From: Ceriagrion tenellum
Lineage: Eukaryota; Arthropoda; Insecta; Odonata; Coenagrionidae
Length of the DNA: 64,000 nt
NCBI GenBank assembly: GCA_963169105.1
Contig: OY720632.1
Location: forward strand, 54,717,136-54,781,135
Direction of reading: 5' to 3'
Position numbers and translations under genes: made by a program. The notes below the pieces were generated by a model that worked only from the letters and a program-made list of their open reading frames with translations, had not been told where the DNA came from and did not search any database. Below are positions 24,321 to 37,200 of this stretch, piece by piece (within the stretch, counting starts at the first letter, position 1; every line of letters starts with the position of its first letter).

Positions 24321-25730
24321 GGGTGGTTTTCATTCTTCCCGATCAGAAAACCTTATTTTTTCGACCGCATGAGATTTTTGTTTGTAACTCACGCCTGGCG
24401 CGAGGCGATATGATATGTCGCAGGAAAGGGAACAGACGTTGGAAATGGGATTTCAGCATTAATTTGTGGAAGAACTGTGTGACTCTACGCATGTTTTTAT
24501 CGCGATTTTTTTTTCTTCCGCTTCAAGTCCAGAAAGCGTGCTATCATACTACGCGAGCCTGTAACATGCGTGTTCGTGAGTGCAAGCGCTCTCAAAGCAC
24601 ATCGCGCAGGCGGAAGCGTGGGCGCTTGTCCTTCGGCTGCGTGAGTGAATGTGGATCCAAAGTGTTTCTTTCCCATGTTTGTGTGCGCGTAGTTTTGTGT
24701 CCGGGGCATCACGCGCCCGCCCGGGCAATATAATTCTTTTATGGACTCTTTCCCTTCTCGCTCTTCATTCCCCGTCCACCCACTCCTTTTCACTGCCTCG
24801 TGCGCGCACACCGTTCGTCTCCTCACGATCCGCTTTTTCTCTTCCCTCTCTTTTCCCATTTCCATTATTTTTCGTCAGTCCTCGTGTTTTGTTCTCGTTT
24901 TAGAGCCTCACAACAGCTCATAATAATGCACCACTTATGAAGTTAGATCGGCAAATAGTGGAGCTAGGCCGGAAAAATGAAATCCCCTCAGGCGTACTCA
25001 TTACTGTATGATATTCATGGTAAATTGATAGCATAAGATAAGCCTTATTTATGACTAATGCATTACTCTCAAATATGACTAGTTATCCCTCATTTTGGGT
25101 ATCTCTTCGAGATCCCTCGAGCAAACTGATTAAAAAGAGAGTGGTAAGAAGTGCGAACATAAACTGTAATAACTTCCAAACAGTTGTGATGAGTTAATTG
25201 TGGAAAATTTTGATATAAATTCTTCATTAACTGAGGTGTCTGCCTCTTTCCACTGAGGTAAACAATAATACTCTCATGTACTGTTACAATGAACCCATTG
25301 GGGTCGATCCCCTTGTCTACGTTTACAAGTATGTAGTTATTTAGAGGCAATTTTAGTGACAGTTGCGAGAAGAATAGAAAATTAACGCAGTCAAGGTGTA
25401 ATTAACAGCAGCCCATTGCTATGTCAGAGGTGATATGGAGGATTTATTCAAAGAATATTAAATGACAGAGTGGATGATATACTTATAGACGTAAACTTCT
25501 TAATACGCTGATTAGAGTGCATTTTGAAAACGTGAGAAGGGCAAAAGAAAATGCATGTGAGTCGGATGGCTAGAAGCGGGTAGGTTCATTAGAATAATAA
25601 AGAGATAAAACGCTAACAAGAAATTCAGGGTGGAAGGAAGAAAAGGACGTTCAAGTCCACGATAACACATGATAGCTTTATAAAGTCTTCCGAATTTTTT
25701 TTCAATGCGTAGACTATATGTGATAAGTCT
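24320..25730. other. Intergenic sequence
   Basis: The 24323-24733 plus frame (136 codons) is Arg/Cys-rich and unrecognised, and the 24.7-24.9 kb tract is pyrimidine-rich. No gene is supported. Confidence 0.4.
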
Positions 25731-25732
25731 TA

Positions 25733-25774
25733 AATAAGGCTACGTTGGAAAAAATATTTTCAACGTAGCTTATT
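25733..25774. repeat. Near-perfect 42-base hairpin
   Basis: AATAAGGCTACGTTGGAAAA is followed almost at once by TTTTCAACGTAGCTTATT. The arms match except for two extra G bases in the left arm, with a very short loop. It could be a cruciform-forming site, a tiny MITE or a small hairpin RNA; there is no evidence of transcription. Confidence 0.6.
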
Positions 25775-26430
25775 TCTAACGCAGTAGCCAACCCGCCACT
25801 AATGATATACTCTCGATCTCTTTGACGATTCATTTACAAAGGCCAGCGATTGTTCTACCTTTGATCACGGCTTAATTTAAGCGTCCGCGAGGACGCCTGG
25901 CCTAAATGAGCAAATGGACACACAAATGCCCGCACGCAATACCACGCTTGAAGCCTATCACTATCTTAATTTCATTTTTATAGTTGGTTTTCTCTCCTAG
26001 CACCTAGGCCCCAGGCTTTTCATTACCGAGGCCTTATCTGACTTTCCACAAAAGTTTCCGATGGGTCCTTAAACCTTTCGACCCCCAATGGCGATTAGCC
26101 ACACCTGCGGCGACGAGATCGGGGAACAGGGAGGGGAGCATCAGATGAGATGGGCCGGATAAGCGTTTTGTTGTATGGGAGGAGGAATGGTCGGGGGAGA
26201 GTGGCGCAAAAGGGGTGTTTTGTGGGAGGGGGCGCCAAAAAGAGTGGTGGACGGGGAAGGAGGTGGTGAGGTCGGAATCATTTTATTGCGCCGTTTAGCG
26301 CTAGTTTTCATTATTACGACTCTCACTCTCGCCGGCTCCCAATCCATCACCTCGCCTCTCCTCATCCACCTTCACTCTTCCCTTCACGTCTTCTCCATTG
26401 CGCACTTCCCTTCCACGTCCATAAACCGCA
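25775..26430. other. Intergenic sequence upstream of the LINE
   Basis: No gene. The end of this stretch (about 26140-26400) is GC-richer and changes from purine-rich to pyrimidine-rich. Confidence 0.45.
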
Positions 26431-26518
26431 TTGATAAAACTTTTTTTTTTCAGCCCGAAGCAATTTGGTTTTCGAAGTATATTGGGAAACGAAGATGCCT
26501 TAATGCATCATTTGCAAT
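26431..26518 (+). mobile_element. 87-bp orphan fragment of the same LINE family
   Basis: This stretch aligns with 27095-27181 inside the downstream reverse transcriptase at roughly nine identical bases in ten, with a one-base length difference. It encodes the same segment (the FSPKQFGFRS region). It sits directly before sequence that belongs to a more N-terminal part of the same element, so the order is scrambled. It is either the remnant of a second, diverged copy into which the main copy inserted, or a rearrangement product. Confidence 0.85.
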
Positions 26519-26519
26519 G

Positions 26520-28680
26520 ATTTTTACTTGAGGAAGTTTGAAAATAGTCGCGGTAATCCTAAAGCTCAATGGGACCTAGTTAAAGAAATAACTGGACAAA
26601 CTAGTTCAAAAACCCCTGATCTATGTATCGAAAGGGAAAACACGGTCATTACTAATCCTATGATACTGGAATCTGAATTTAATCAATATTTTATCTCAGC
26701 TTTTCAATCTAAAATTAATGGAACTACAATCTCCCCTTTGAAAAATCCATGCTCCATGATCAATTCTTGTCAGTCGTTGTATTTGGAGCCAGTATTTCGA
26801 AATGAAATCATTGCACTGGTGAAAAGTTTCCTCTCAAACAAATCAGCAGGCTTCGATGGCATTAGCATCAATACATTAAAGAGGACAATAGTATTCATAG
26901 CGCCTGTCTTGGAATACGTATTCAATCTGAGCATTTCAACCGGAGAATTTCCTTCGGCTTTAAAAAGGCAGTCGTCATTCCGCTATTCAAAAAAGGTGAT
27001 CCAAAAAAATTGGAAAATTCTAGACCGATATCTCTCCTTTCGACATTTTCAAAAATTTTTGAAAAACTCGTGAAGAAAAGGTTATTGAATTTCCTTGATA
27101 AAACTCATTTTTTCAGCCCGAAGCAATTTGGTTTTCGAAGTAAATTGGGAACCAAAGAAGCCTTAATGTATCATTTGCAAAATGTTTATAATGCACTCAA
27201 TCATAATGAATGCACAGTTACCTTATTCATCGATATCCATAACGCTTTTGACACCCTTGACCACGACATTTTATTTAAAAAACTTCATCAAGCCGGAGTC
27301 AGTGGAAATGTCCTTAAGTGGTTTAATAGCTATCTATCTATGCGCTCACAGTGTGTTCGAGTGAATGACTGTTATAGTAATTATAAAGAAATACAGTCTG
27401 GCGTTCCATAAGGCTCACTACTGGGACCGATACTTTTTCTGGTTTATATAAACGATCTTTGTAATCATAATTTTAATGGACATGTCACAGCTCACGCTGA
27501 TGACGTTGCACTAAACTATGCAAATGCATCCTGGGACATTGTTAAATGAAAGATGGAAGAAGATGTAATAGTTCTTAGGCAATGGTTTCTCTTTAGCAAA
27601 CTTTCTTTAAGTTCCAAGACCAAATACATGGTGTGTGATTTATGTAACAGGAATAAAATTGACTGGGAAGTAATATATCATTCTCCGGACTGTTCAGTAG
27701 GAAACTGTTTACATTGCATCACGATTGGAAATGTAACTGAATTTAAATATTTGGGGGTAATCCTGGACAATAAATAAAAATGGAAACACCATGTAAATTG
27801 CCTAACTAAAACACTACGGCATTGTATCTCAAATTCATACTTCTTACGAAACAAATGTCCATTGAATTTTCTAAAAGTTATCTACTTGGCACTGGTTCAG
27901 TCAAAATTAAGTTATGGTTTAATGTTCTGGGGAGGAGCTTACAGAAATACAATAAACCCCGTACTATTTCTACAAAAGAGGATAGTATGTGTGATAATGC
28001 ACAAAAACCGTTTCTCTCATGCATTCCCACTCTTCTTAGAACTGAACATATTGCCTATCAGGTATATGTATTTTTATAAAGTGTTAAAGAATTTCTATCT
28101 AAGAAGTGGTGACGAAGCAAATCGGTTACCCAGGACTCAAGTCCTGACCTTGCGAGAAAGAAATACTATTTCTTTACCCAAGCCTAATTTGACTTTGTTT
28201 CAAAGATGCTTTGTGTATATATCTCGAAAAATATTTAACGTCTTTCCGAACCACATTAAGGAAGAAAAACACGTAGGAAAATTTCTCAAGAAAGTAAAAA
28301 CTTGGTTATTACTTATAAAAAACATCGAGTATTTGTTTCGTAATTTACATGAAATATTTATCGAATAAAATGTAATAAATTAAGTGATATTGTAATATCT
28401 TTGTTAAAGTAAGTTCACCCGATCTTGTATTTATATCTCTTTTTGTAACCATTATTTGATTCTGTATATCTCTGAGTCTTTTTTCTATTTTGAATTAGTT
28501 TCTTCACTGTATTGTAAACGTTTTATCGAAAATGGTAAACCATTTTGTTTTTTGCTAACGCTTTTTGCATGGTTAATTCGTCAGTAGCCCCAACACAGGA
28601 TATGTCTTAGGGATTATCTATTGTAATACCACTCTGTAATTCCGGAAAAGGAATTAAATTATTATTATATTATAATTTAA
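26520..28680 (+). mobile_element. 5'-truncated jockey/CR1-like LINE
   Basis: About 2.15 kb of a non-LTR retrotransposon: the segment upstream of the polymerase core, the reverse transcriptase, the C-terminal region and a 3' untranslated tail. The tail ends in an ATT-type microsatellite just after GGAATTAAA (about 28650-28675), as in many CR1/jockey-group elements. The apurinic endonuclease and any ORF1 are missing, as expected of 5' truncation during target-primed reverse transcription. No clear target duplication was found; a weak resemblance between the bases before 26530 and those after 28685 is not convincing. Confidence 0.85.
26528..28368 (+). pseudogene. Degenerate LINE reverse transcriptase
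   Basis: RNA-directed DNA polymerase of the LINE. The reading frame runs in frame 2 to about 26970. An apparent one-base loss in an A-rich run then moves it to frame 1, where it continues to 28368 with three in-frame stops (27409, 27547, 27775). Motifs in order are NSRPISLLSTFSKIFEKLV (about 27013-27070), FSPKQFGFRSKLGT (about 27109), motif A (DIHNAFDTLDH from 27232), motif B (SGVP then a stop where Gln is expected, then GSLLGPILFLVYINDL) and motif C (HADDVAL near 27493, the two catalytic Asp retained, His where Tyr or Phe is usual). Motif A has Asn where Lys is usual (KAFD). The thumb and C-terminal region (YLALVQSKLSYGLMFWG) is readable to the end. The copy cannot make an active enzyme as it stands. 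Confidence 0.9.
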
Positions 28681-31600
28681 AATAGCATTTTTTTGTTTGA
28701 AGGTAAATATATAAATTCATTTGTGATTATTATATTTATGAATGATTAATGGCCAAAAAAAGAAGTATAAGTATTCCTTGTTGGTTGTAAACTTTTTGTA
28801 ACCCATCCAAAGGGAAATTACAGCGTGTAAAACTATTTGTAAATAAATTTATTAATTTATAATTTATTATGGAGAGATATCGAATCCGATAAAGATAGCG
28901 CAAACAACGTCGAGTCGTCGATTTATTCATGAAGAAGGAGAGACTATGCGGAGGTGCAGCAGAATGCACCCACTCATGGAGTGTTAACTGGATGAGAATT
29001 ATCGTGCTGTGAAACGAAATGGCTTGGTGAGTTTTTTCAATATGTTGACAAGCTTACACGTTGCGTCCAATAATTTCAGAGGTACGTGAAAAGAGTAGCA
29101 TTTGGATTCAGGTGCGTATTATTTAGCAGTAAGATTTGGATGACACAAAATAGTTATTTTTAAAAAACTAATTCTCGAATTCAATCAAAATAGTAATCTG
29201 TACTATTCAGAGGATGCATATTTAAACGCAAGAATTAAGTATTCTTTCCCTTATAAAGGTGCACAAAAATTTCCATTTTTAGTGATATATTATGCAAATG
29301 TAAATAAATCCGAGTCATTTCGATATACGTTTAGAATAACATTTAAAATATTTACACAAATTATCAACCACTCAAGTAATTAATTCCGAGTAATTTCATT
29401 ATTTTTACAATCTAAGGCCTATTCTTTAATTTAAACGCTTGCAGTAATGACGGTTGTGGATTACTAAGATAACACAGCCTCTCTCAGGCAGAGAAAACAC
29501 ATTCATTCATACAAAGGAGTCATTCGAACAAACTCCATGTAAAAGCAAAATAGTAAGCAATGTCTTCACTGAAAAACATGAAAATCACGCAATAATTTCT
29601 TGTAAGGTGGGATTATTCATATCAATTTGGTCAGAATATAAGGAGGAGAGTTTTTAAAATTATCGCAAAAATCATTTCATTAGATGTAAATATATGCACT
29701 CATGTATATTTCAAGTAGTTAAAAATAGCTTAAGAAAACTTTCAGGTTTTTAAAGGTACCCAATGCCACCATGTTCAACATGAAAGGCAAAATAAACCTC
29801 CTTGCTTGAAAAATAGCATTAGTGGTGTGATATAGTACTATGACAGTAGCTAGGAGAGTACAAAAATTTTCAAACAATTCCAATGTTCCTATACATACCT
29901 CATTACTTTTCATGCTTTGTATTTCAAAATATCGACTGAGAATGCTCACATTTTGTGTACGCGCTCTATTATTTGGCAGTGAATTCTTTAAGCAAAACTT
30001 TACAAAAAACCTCTCGGAACTCTATCTCCTCGTTATCCGATCAAGATCATCCTAGAAATACTATATTATTACGACAATAGATTTTCTTTGAAAAGGGCAT
30101 TCGTTTCTATTAACATGTGCTTATTCTTGTATCACTGGTGACCTAACTCCCATCTAAATATTGGCGCAAGTGATATTAGTAGTATAGACTTCATAGCTAT
30201 TTTTAGTTAAGAAATGTTACTTACCTTTATGAAAATAGTCAGGCATTATTGTAACTAGAAATATGACTACGCCAGCTTTGACAGAGGATTACCATTGCAA
30301 GTGTTAACGCAGATGTAAATGAACGGCAGAGGTTCAATTTAAGTAATTTTGAATATTACTAAAACCAATATTTTCATTAAACAATTATGAATTTTTTAAA
30401 TGCTACTAGTTATATTTGTTAGTGAATATGATTAATTGATCGCCAATGCCTTGCTGAACTTACAGCCTCGCATATCTATAGTGGTGCTTAGACTTTTCCT
30501 GAGAATTGCAAACTACTACGATTTTAGTTGCACTTTTTCTGAAATTCAACTGATTACCAAACCTATTGCCATAGTTTTGATCAATTGGATGTTTCTAACT
30601 AATAATGACCTCAGTTTACCCCCTCCTTTTCCAAATCTTTCTAATTTTATCTTTCTTCTCTCTTGTGTTTCAGTCAAAATTTCTTTAACGATAAAATCGC
30701 TGTAATATAAATAGGTATAGACTTCAATTCTTGATTGGCGGGTGATGACGGTGTGTAAATCTCTTAGCTCCTGCGACACATAAAAAAATCTCCTGGCTGG
30801 GTTACCCATGGAAAGCTCCTCTTTACGTGGCTGCCAAAATGGAATCAGCCATCGACCGGCGAATGAAGCAGCGCCCTTGCCATCTAGCGTCAACTCTCTG
30901 AAACTTCCTCTTTCCCTGAAAGCATAGGAAGATCAAACTGTTTGGGATGAAGCACGAGTTTACGTTACAGCTACCTCGGAATCCCAAGTTGTGAAACTGC
31001 TTCAGTTTTAATACCGAAATAGATTTCAGTGGAGTGCGGGAACTTAAATATTTTGTCTTTACATAAAACAATGACCAATAGGGTATAAACAAATAAATCG
31101 GTAGTTTTATAAGAAGATGGAATTCCTCAAACTTTGCCCTAACTTAATCAATTTAAAATAACAAAATTATAACTACAACTCATTGAATTTTTTCATTCTA
31201 CCCCTAATAAAAATCAAAAGCAATACTAAGCACGTATTGAAACCTCAAAGAAAAACGTAGAGAAATCAATACATTTACTTAGATGTACAACTTTTATTGA
31301 TGAGATTCCTTTAAATTTTCTCTCAATCCTTGATTTTACCGTAATAACTACAGTTTTGGAAGAATTTTGAATATAATGTATGGATATGTTTATCTTTTTT
31401 TTTCAAAATTCTGACCTCCAAACGATTGAGTTAAGTAGAGGATAAGAAACTGTAAGTAAAACGATCTTTGAGTACAAAAAATTGACTAGGAACTACTAAG
31501 CAGCCTTCCGAGTCATGTCCAATTCCTGTTCAAAAGAGAACTTATAATTGCCAATAGTAAGTCCGTCCGCATATTTGGATTCATTCCCTATGATTATACA

Positions 31601-32140
31601 AAATGTGCATAGTATGACAGGAAAACGAAATATAATTCAAGCAAAATACAAGAGACAGCCCCACGCTTTCAAGATAAAAATCTTATAGTTGAACAAAAAG
31701 TGGGACACAGATGATGAAAAGACTAGTTTTGGGGCCGTCAAAGACTTGGAGGCTACACTCAGACATAAATTACTAGAAAAAGTCAAGTCAATCATGTGTC
31801 AATATGACGAGGAGTCTATAATTTTAACACCACAATATAGCTCCATTGCATAAAAAACCCACAAAAATAGAGATTCACTCCTAAACTGATAGGTAATAAA
31901 TTTTCTTCTTTCCATGCATCACTAGTGACTACAGAAAACAGCGAGATTTTAAGACAATCAGTTACTACGAAATTCTCTTCCATTATCTCCACCTTCCTTT
32001 TCCTTCTTCAAATTCCTTCCCATTTTCATTGCTTGTTTCCTAACACCCCCTGCAACACGTCCCTATGGCAACTCACAGGGTAGTGTGTAGCTATACAGTC
32101 GGTTAAACCTGCCAGTGTCCTTAATTTGCTCTGGAGAGAT
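28681..32140. other. AT-rich intergenic sequence
   Basis: About 3.4 kb with no supported gene. Frames at 29454, 29840, 30436, and 30546 (minus) are short and unrecognised. A CTCF-like site at 30871-30890 is listed separately. Confidence 0.45.
30871..30890 (-). promoter_or_regulatory. CTCF-like site
   Basis: On the minus strand ACGCTAGATGGCAAGGGCGC resembles the animal CTCF core (YAGRKGGC), with a nearby GGGCGC. One sequence match is weak evidence: such 8-10 base matches arise by chance in 64 kb. Arthropods do have CTCF, so an insulator role is possible. Confidence 0.2.
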
Positions 32141-32700
32141 CATTCCTCTGCATGGCACAGTTGACGAATATCACAATGAATGGTTTGGCCTATAAATATG
32201 CGAGAGGGAAAAACGAAAGAAAAGCACGCAAAAGAGATGAGGATAAGAGGGATAGAATATTTAAGAAAGGATAAGAGAGGGGGAGGATGTAATTGTGACG
32301 GGAGATGAGGGAGGGGGGGAAGGTGGGAGTGAGAGGGAGCAAGAGATGCCAAACGAAAGTAACATCACAATCCACTCGAAGGCGCCGCTAAATGTCGGCC
32401 AGGACGAAGATTGGAGCCCCTCTCGCTCCCGCCGGAGGTTTGGAGCCGGTCAGAGTGCAGGCCATTCCTCAACAAGAGAAGGAGAGTGGGTGGGGCAAAT
32501 GGCGTCTAAACACAGTCTCCCATTATTACTGCCCTCGCTGCTTCCACTTAAGAGCTTCCACTATCTTACACCCTCCATCCCTCCTTCCCGGCAGAGTTAC
32601 CAAACCTCACCAGTCCACCCTTCAACTCTTCCACAGGGCCTCATCACCGTGGTCACCCTCATTCTTTCTCCACCAATGAGCAATAAAAAGAAAAAAGTGT
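32140..32700. other. GC-richer island, purine then pyrimidine
   Basis: Plus strand purine-rich at about 32200-32350, then mixed, then pyrimidine-rich from about 32515. Open frames of up to 135 codons lack domains. Confidence 0.4.
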
Positions 32701-33350
32701 AAGTATCTTCCTTTCTACAGCTAAATTCCTTAAAAAACATACGCATATACGTAAGTACTAATTAATATTCTGCTGCTCAGTAGATACGAGGGTAAGCCCG
32801 GCAATTACTTTGCTTGCTCTGAGTGGAATTAACTTACATTCTATGAACTCAATTGTAAGCAACCGTAAGATGTTTTAATAACCAGCGAAGTTGAACTATA
32901 AGGTCTATAAGACTCATTTTTAGTCCTGAAAATTGCGCTGAAATTTTTTTATCTGGAAACATCACTCCCAAGATATGCAAACAAATATTTAACAATGTGT
33001 ACATCATGACAAGGGACTAACCATATTTACGACAGAGGTAACTCACCTGTAACTATGAAATTTGAAATTAATACCCAAGAAAAATTTCTAGAGAATAAGC
33101 TTAAACATTGAAGATGAATATTAAAACAAAAGAAATAAACTAACAAGATATTTTGCGTAAGATAATTCATTCCTTGAAGTGTCTATTGTGAGGTATTTTG
33201 CATCAAAATGAAGAGAGATAGTTTGATTAGTGGCACGGCAGAATGAATGCATCTTTGCAGAGTAATCATTTCAAGGTAACCTCTAAGGGACGGGGGTAAG
33301 AGTAAAGCTAGCAGGCCACAAACCGAAGATATCGCTGTCGTCTGTTGGTT
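32700..33350. other. AT-rich intergenic sequence
   Basis: Nothing seen. Confidence 0.5.
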
Positions 33351-34980
33351 ACCTCAGCACACTCAATCCTCTGCGCAGACCCCCCTTTCAAAGCCACCCG
33401 TTCCCATTACCCACTCGTTATTCTCAGACGTCAAATTCTCCCATCTCACCAGCATCTCGGAGAAGGAGGAGGCAGTATTAATGAGGAAAATAAGCGGCAG
33501 AGCTTGTGACGAGAGACGGCGGAGGAAGGGCCATTGAGGAGGAGGGCAGGGTCGTGGCGGGCAGCGAAAGAGAGAGAGAGGAAGAGGGTAAAATATGAAG
33601 GCAGGGAGATGGGAAACGAGGACAGGGGGCGCTGGGGCGGAGAGGGGAGAGGTTATTTTTTTCAAAAGAGAAGATAAACGCCGGAACGCTGGGGATCCGA
33701 GAATGGCTTGAAGAAAGGGAGTGGTTAAATGAGGCACGAAGACGATCTCCTGGCTCCAGCATATAAATGATCCGAAATTATATACACGCTGGCTCTATTT
33801 AAGGGTGGGTCCACTGGGCGAGAGAAATTTTAAATCTCCACCCCACGTTCTCGTTCCCCGTCTTTTAATCTTCACTCACAGTTTCTCTTCCCCTACAGTC
33901 CACACACATCATTTCTCTTCATCTTCCTTCCACGCAAGGGCTATCCACTACGAACTTCGAAGCACGCACGTTGGCCGCCGTCTCAGGCTATGAAGCCCAG
34001 ACCGCAAGCCGCGCGCCCACTCAACACGCACCCTGCATGCACCTGTGAGGCAACACCCCTCCCAAGGGCCGTCGCACTAACTCACCCGGCGAGCAGGGGC
34101 CGCGCTCATGATCGCTGCACCCATGGGTCCATCCTCCCTACTCGCTTTGCCGGTTGCTTTTATGTCCCCGCCTCACTCTATCTGCCGGCCGCAGCTCTAA
34201 AGAAGTGAAAAGGAAAGGCGGAGGAACACCCTCCCCAAACTATACCATGTTTCTTTCTTTTTCCTCTTGCCTCTCTTGCTCTCCTCCGGTGTAGCTCACC
34301 CCTCGGCATGACCGGTGACGCGTTCACCACTCATCCGCCGCACACTTGGTTTTTGTCTGCCGCAAACGGACTCTCTTCAGTGGGCAGGGATTGGGGAAGA
34401 GAGTGAGTGAGGAGATGCAATAGGGAGGAGGACACAGGAAAGAGGATGAAAAGAAAGAGGAGGGGTCATCCCGTGGGCCTATGGAGGCGGAAACCTGATT
34501 GTAGCCCATGAGTTATAATGGAGAGGGTAGAAGACGGAACAGTCCGCCGCGGGGAGACTTGAACGGCCGAGACCAAGCGGGTGGATGGGAGACTTCAACG
34601 GTCGAGTAAACGGGTTGCGTCAGCTAATGGCGTAGAGAGGGAGAGAGAGGTGGTGGATGAGAGATGGAGAGGACGTAATTTTGGAGCGTCAGGAGAAGCG
34701 ACGGAGACTACAGAGGAGGGGAATGGAGTGCCAGCAAGGAAGCATGAGAGATGAAGGAGAGGGATGATGTGGAAGAATGGTAGAATATTGAAGCGAAGAT
34801 TGGGGTTGGGTAGTCGCCCAATGAATCTTGCGGGGATGGCGTAATAAGCGGAGGGAAAAAATAAATGAGTAGCCGGGTAAGAGTGCGTCGTGGGTGGCGC
34901 ATTCCTTCGACTGAATTTTTCAAGACGAGTCGCTGAAGATTCATGAAGCTATTTCAAGTGAGGCGAGCGCCGCAAGGCTC
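33350..34980. other. GC-rich mosaic island
   Basis: Alternating purine-rich (33470-33720, 34380-34470, 34620-34800) and pyrimidine-rich (33830-33930, 34240-34290) blocks on the plus strand. A short imperfect direct repeat (GGGAGACTTGAACGGCCGAG / GGGAGACTTCAACGGTCGAG) occurs at about 34553 and 34588. No coding frame is convincing. Confidence 0.45.
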
Positions 34981-36650
34981 CTCTCAATCTTTTAAGCGGC
35001 AACGAGATGGAATAAGGAAAATGGGGAGGAAATATATCAAATATATGAATAGTGACCGCACATCGGGATGCTAATCGCTGTTTAAAAACCTATCGGGTTT
35101 TCCTTCCTTTGCCATAATTGTTTAAGGTTAATTCATGATATAAAATCAAGTGCATCTCATAGTATTAAGAAGATTAGCTGAGAATGTAAGATAAAGGCCT
35201 GTTTTTAAAGACTAATTTTTTAGTTATAATTACATTATATAATGCATATGGTATTATCTTGTGGTTTCAAAGATAAAACCACATTATAATTAGGACTAAT
35301 TCTATTCTTAATTTACATTGGTCTATTAATGAGTTTTCAAAAATTTTAAATGCCACTTAGTTCATTTTTGATACATGAATAAAAATATGGAAAGTGTTGC
35401 GCTACGTACATGGACAGTATGTCAAGTAGTAAGGACACAATTACAATTTTTTAAACCAATATAACAATTCTTGCATAATATTTATTATTTCATATTGATT
35501 TATATAAGTATCCGTCTAAAAATTAAGAAAAATACAAGAATCAATATTTAACAAAAATACGTACCGGCAGTGTGCGGAAAAAGGCTAAATCATTATTTCT
35601 AATACTGAACCGGTTCATCATACTAAACGAATGTATTTTTCTTTAATTCCTCTATAACCCCGTATTTACAAACGGAAAACTAGAAACTTGATGCAAATTG
35701 CGAGATTACTGAATTGAATTGAAATCAATCTTAGGCAGTCTGCAAAATTTTTGGGTTTGCTTATTAATATTTCCACTGGTAATAAAATTACTAGTGGGAG
35801 GAATAAACTTCATATGAATGGACATTTTAAAAATATTCATTTTATTTAACCTAGAATAAGAGCATAAGAAATCAATACCCTGAGTGGGATTGTCTCAGGA
35901 AATTCAAAAACTAGCATGGTGTCCATCATACTAATGTCCTCTCTCCGTCTTTACTCAGAACTCCAAGTAGATTCAACTATTTTTAAATTCATTTACGCAT
36001 ATATGGCCATGATTAATTTACGCCATAGATGTCCATCACAGGTTTATATTGACACAAATATGTCTATCATTCGTGCATAGATGGTCGGCAAATATAACCA
36101 ATGAGCAAAATTCCAAAAGACCAATCTATAGTGATAACATTCGAACGAAGGACACCATTGATTTATTTTTTTAAACATAATATGCCTAACGCAATTGACC
36201 TTTTGAAATACTGCTCATCAGATCATAACGCAGGTACACCTTAGCTCTAAAGAGGCATCTTTTGACTGATGGAAGTCCAATAATCAGGAGACTTCAATAT
36301 TATGAACTAATGATAAAAATAATCAAGCCTCTACCTCATGAGCCTTTTTGTCCAAGGACCGCATGTACAAATAACTCCACCTATACTGCTATTAATCTGT
36401 AAAAAACAGCCAAAATTTTAAAGCACTAATGGGCTATATCAAAAAGATATATTTTAGACCATGCTTACAAGTTTGGTATTATTTTAGAGCTTTCTTCGCC
36501 GAAAAACGTCAAGAAAACATCAAAATTTATTCAATAATACTTCTCTAAAGTATTTCTTAGCAAAGGAAGAATAAAAGGCAGCATCAAAGTAGCAAACAAT
36601 GCGATACAGGTAAGGAAGGAGCGTCTATCCCTACATTGCATCCACTAACT
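34980..36650. other. AT-rich intergenic sequence
   Basis: No coding, RNA or transposon signal was seen. Confidence 0.5.
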
Positions 36651-37200
36651 TTTAGCAAAGACGGATATCCGTTGAAAAAATAAAACTCCCGTGCTTTCGT
36701 AAATCAGCAAGCAACACCACCGCCTCGCTTCGCCCCCTGGCCGCTGCGAGACCTAATCTCGATTTACGACGCAAGCGCCACGTTTCCTCCCGCAACTCTC
36801 TAACTCTGCCCTCACCCCCTCCCGTGAAAAAAAACCTGCACACGTCCCCTAAGGGATCCCTTTTCCCACTCCCCCCCAAACCCATTCCCCCCGCGGCGTT
36901 ATCCCACGCCGCCACCGCCGCCGCCGCCGCTCCGGCTCACTCCATCCGCACTCAAAGCCCACGCCCTCCTCCGAATCTTAATTCGGAGGAAAGCTCTCTC
37001 ACCGTGCAATTCCACCGTCCCGATTGGAAATTAAATGAGCGTAGGGTCGGAGGGGCGGGAGGAAGGGTGGGAAATCACTCCTCACGCCCGCTACCTCTGT
37101 GACGGAGAAGGTTCTCCGGCGAAAGAGCGTACAGATCGGTGGTCCGAGGGGGGACGGTAGTGCTGGGATGTAATGAAGGAGCATTTTATGATTCATCCCG
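36650..37200. other. GC-rich island with (GCC)n-type run
   Basis: GC-rich block with a CCGCCGCCGCCGCCG run near 36914 and overlapping open frames on both strands (36652-36915 minus, 36824-37102 plus). A run of encoded Ala/Pro and opposite-strand Gly/Arg points to composition rather than coding, but a promoter-associated island is possible. Confidence 0.35.
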
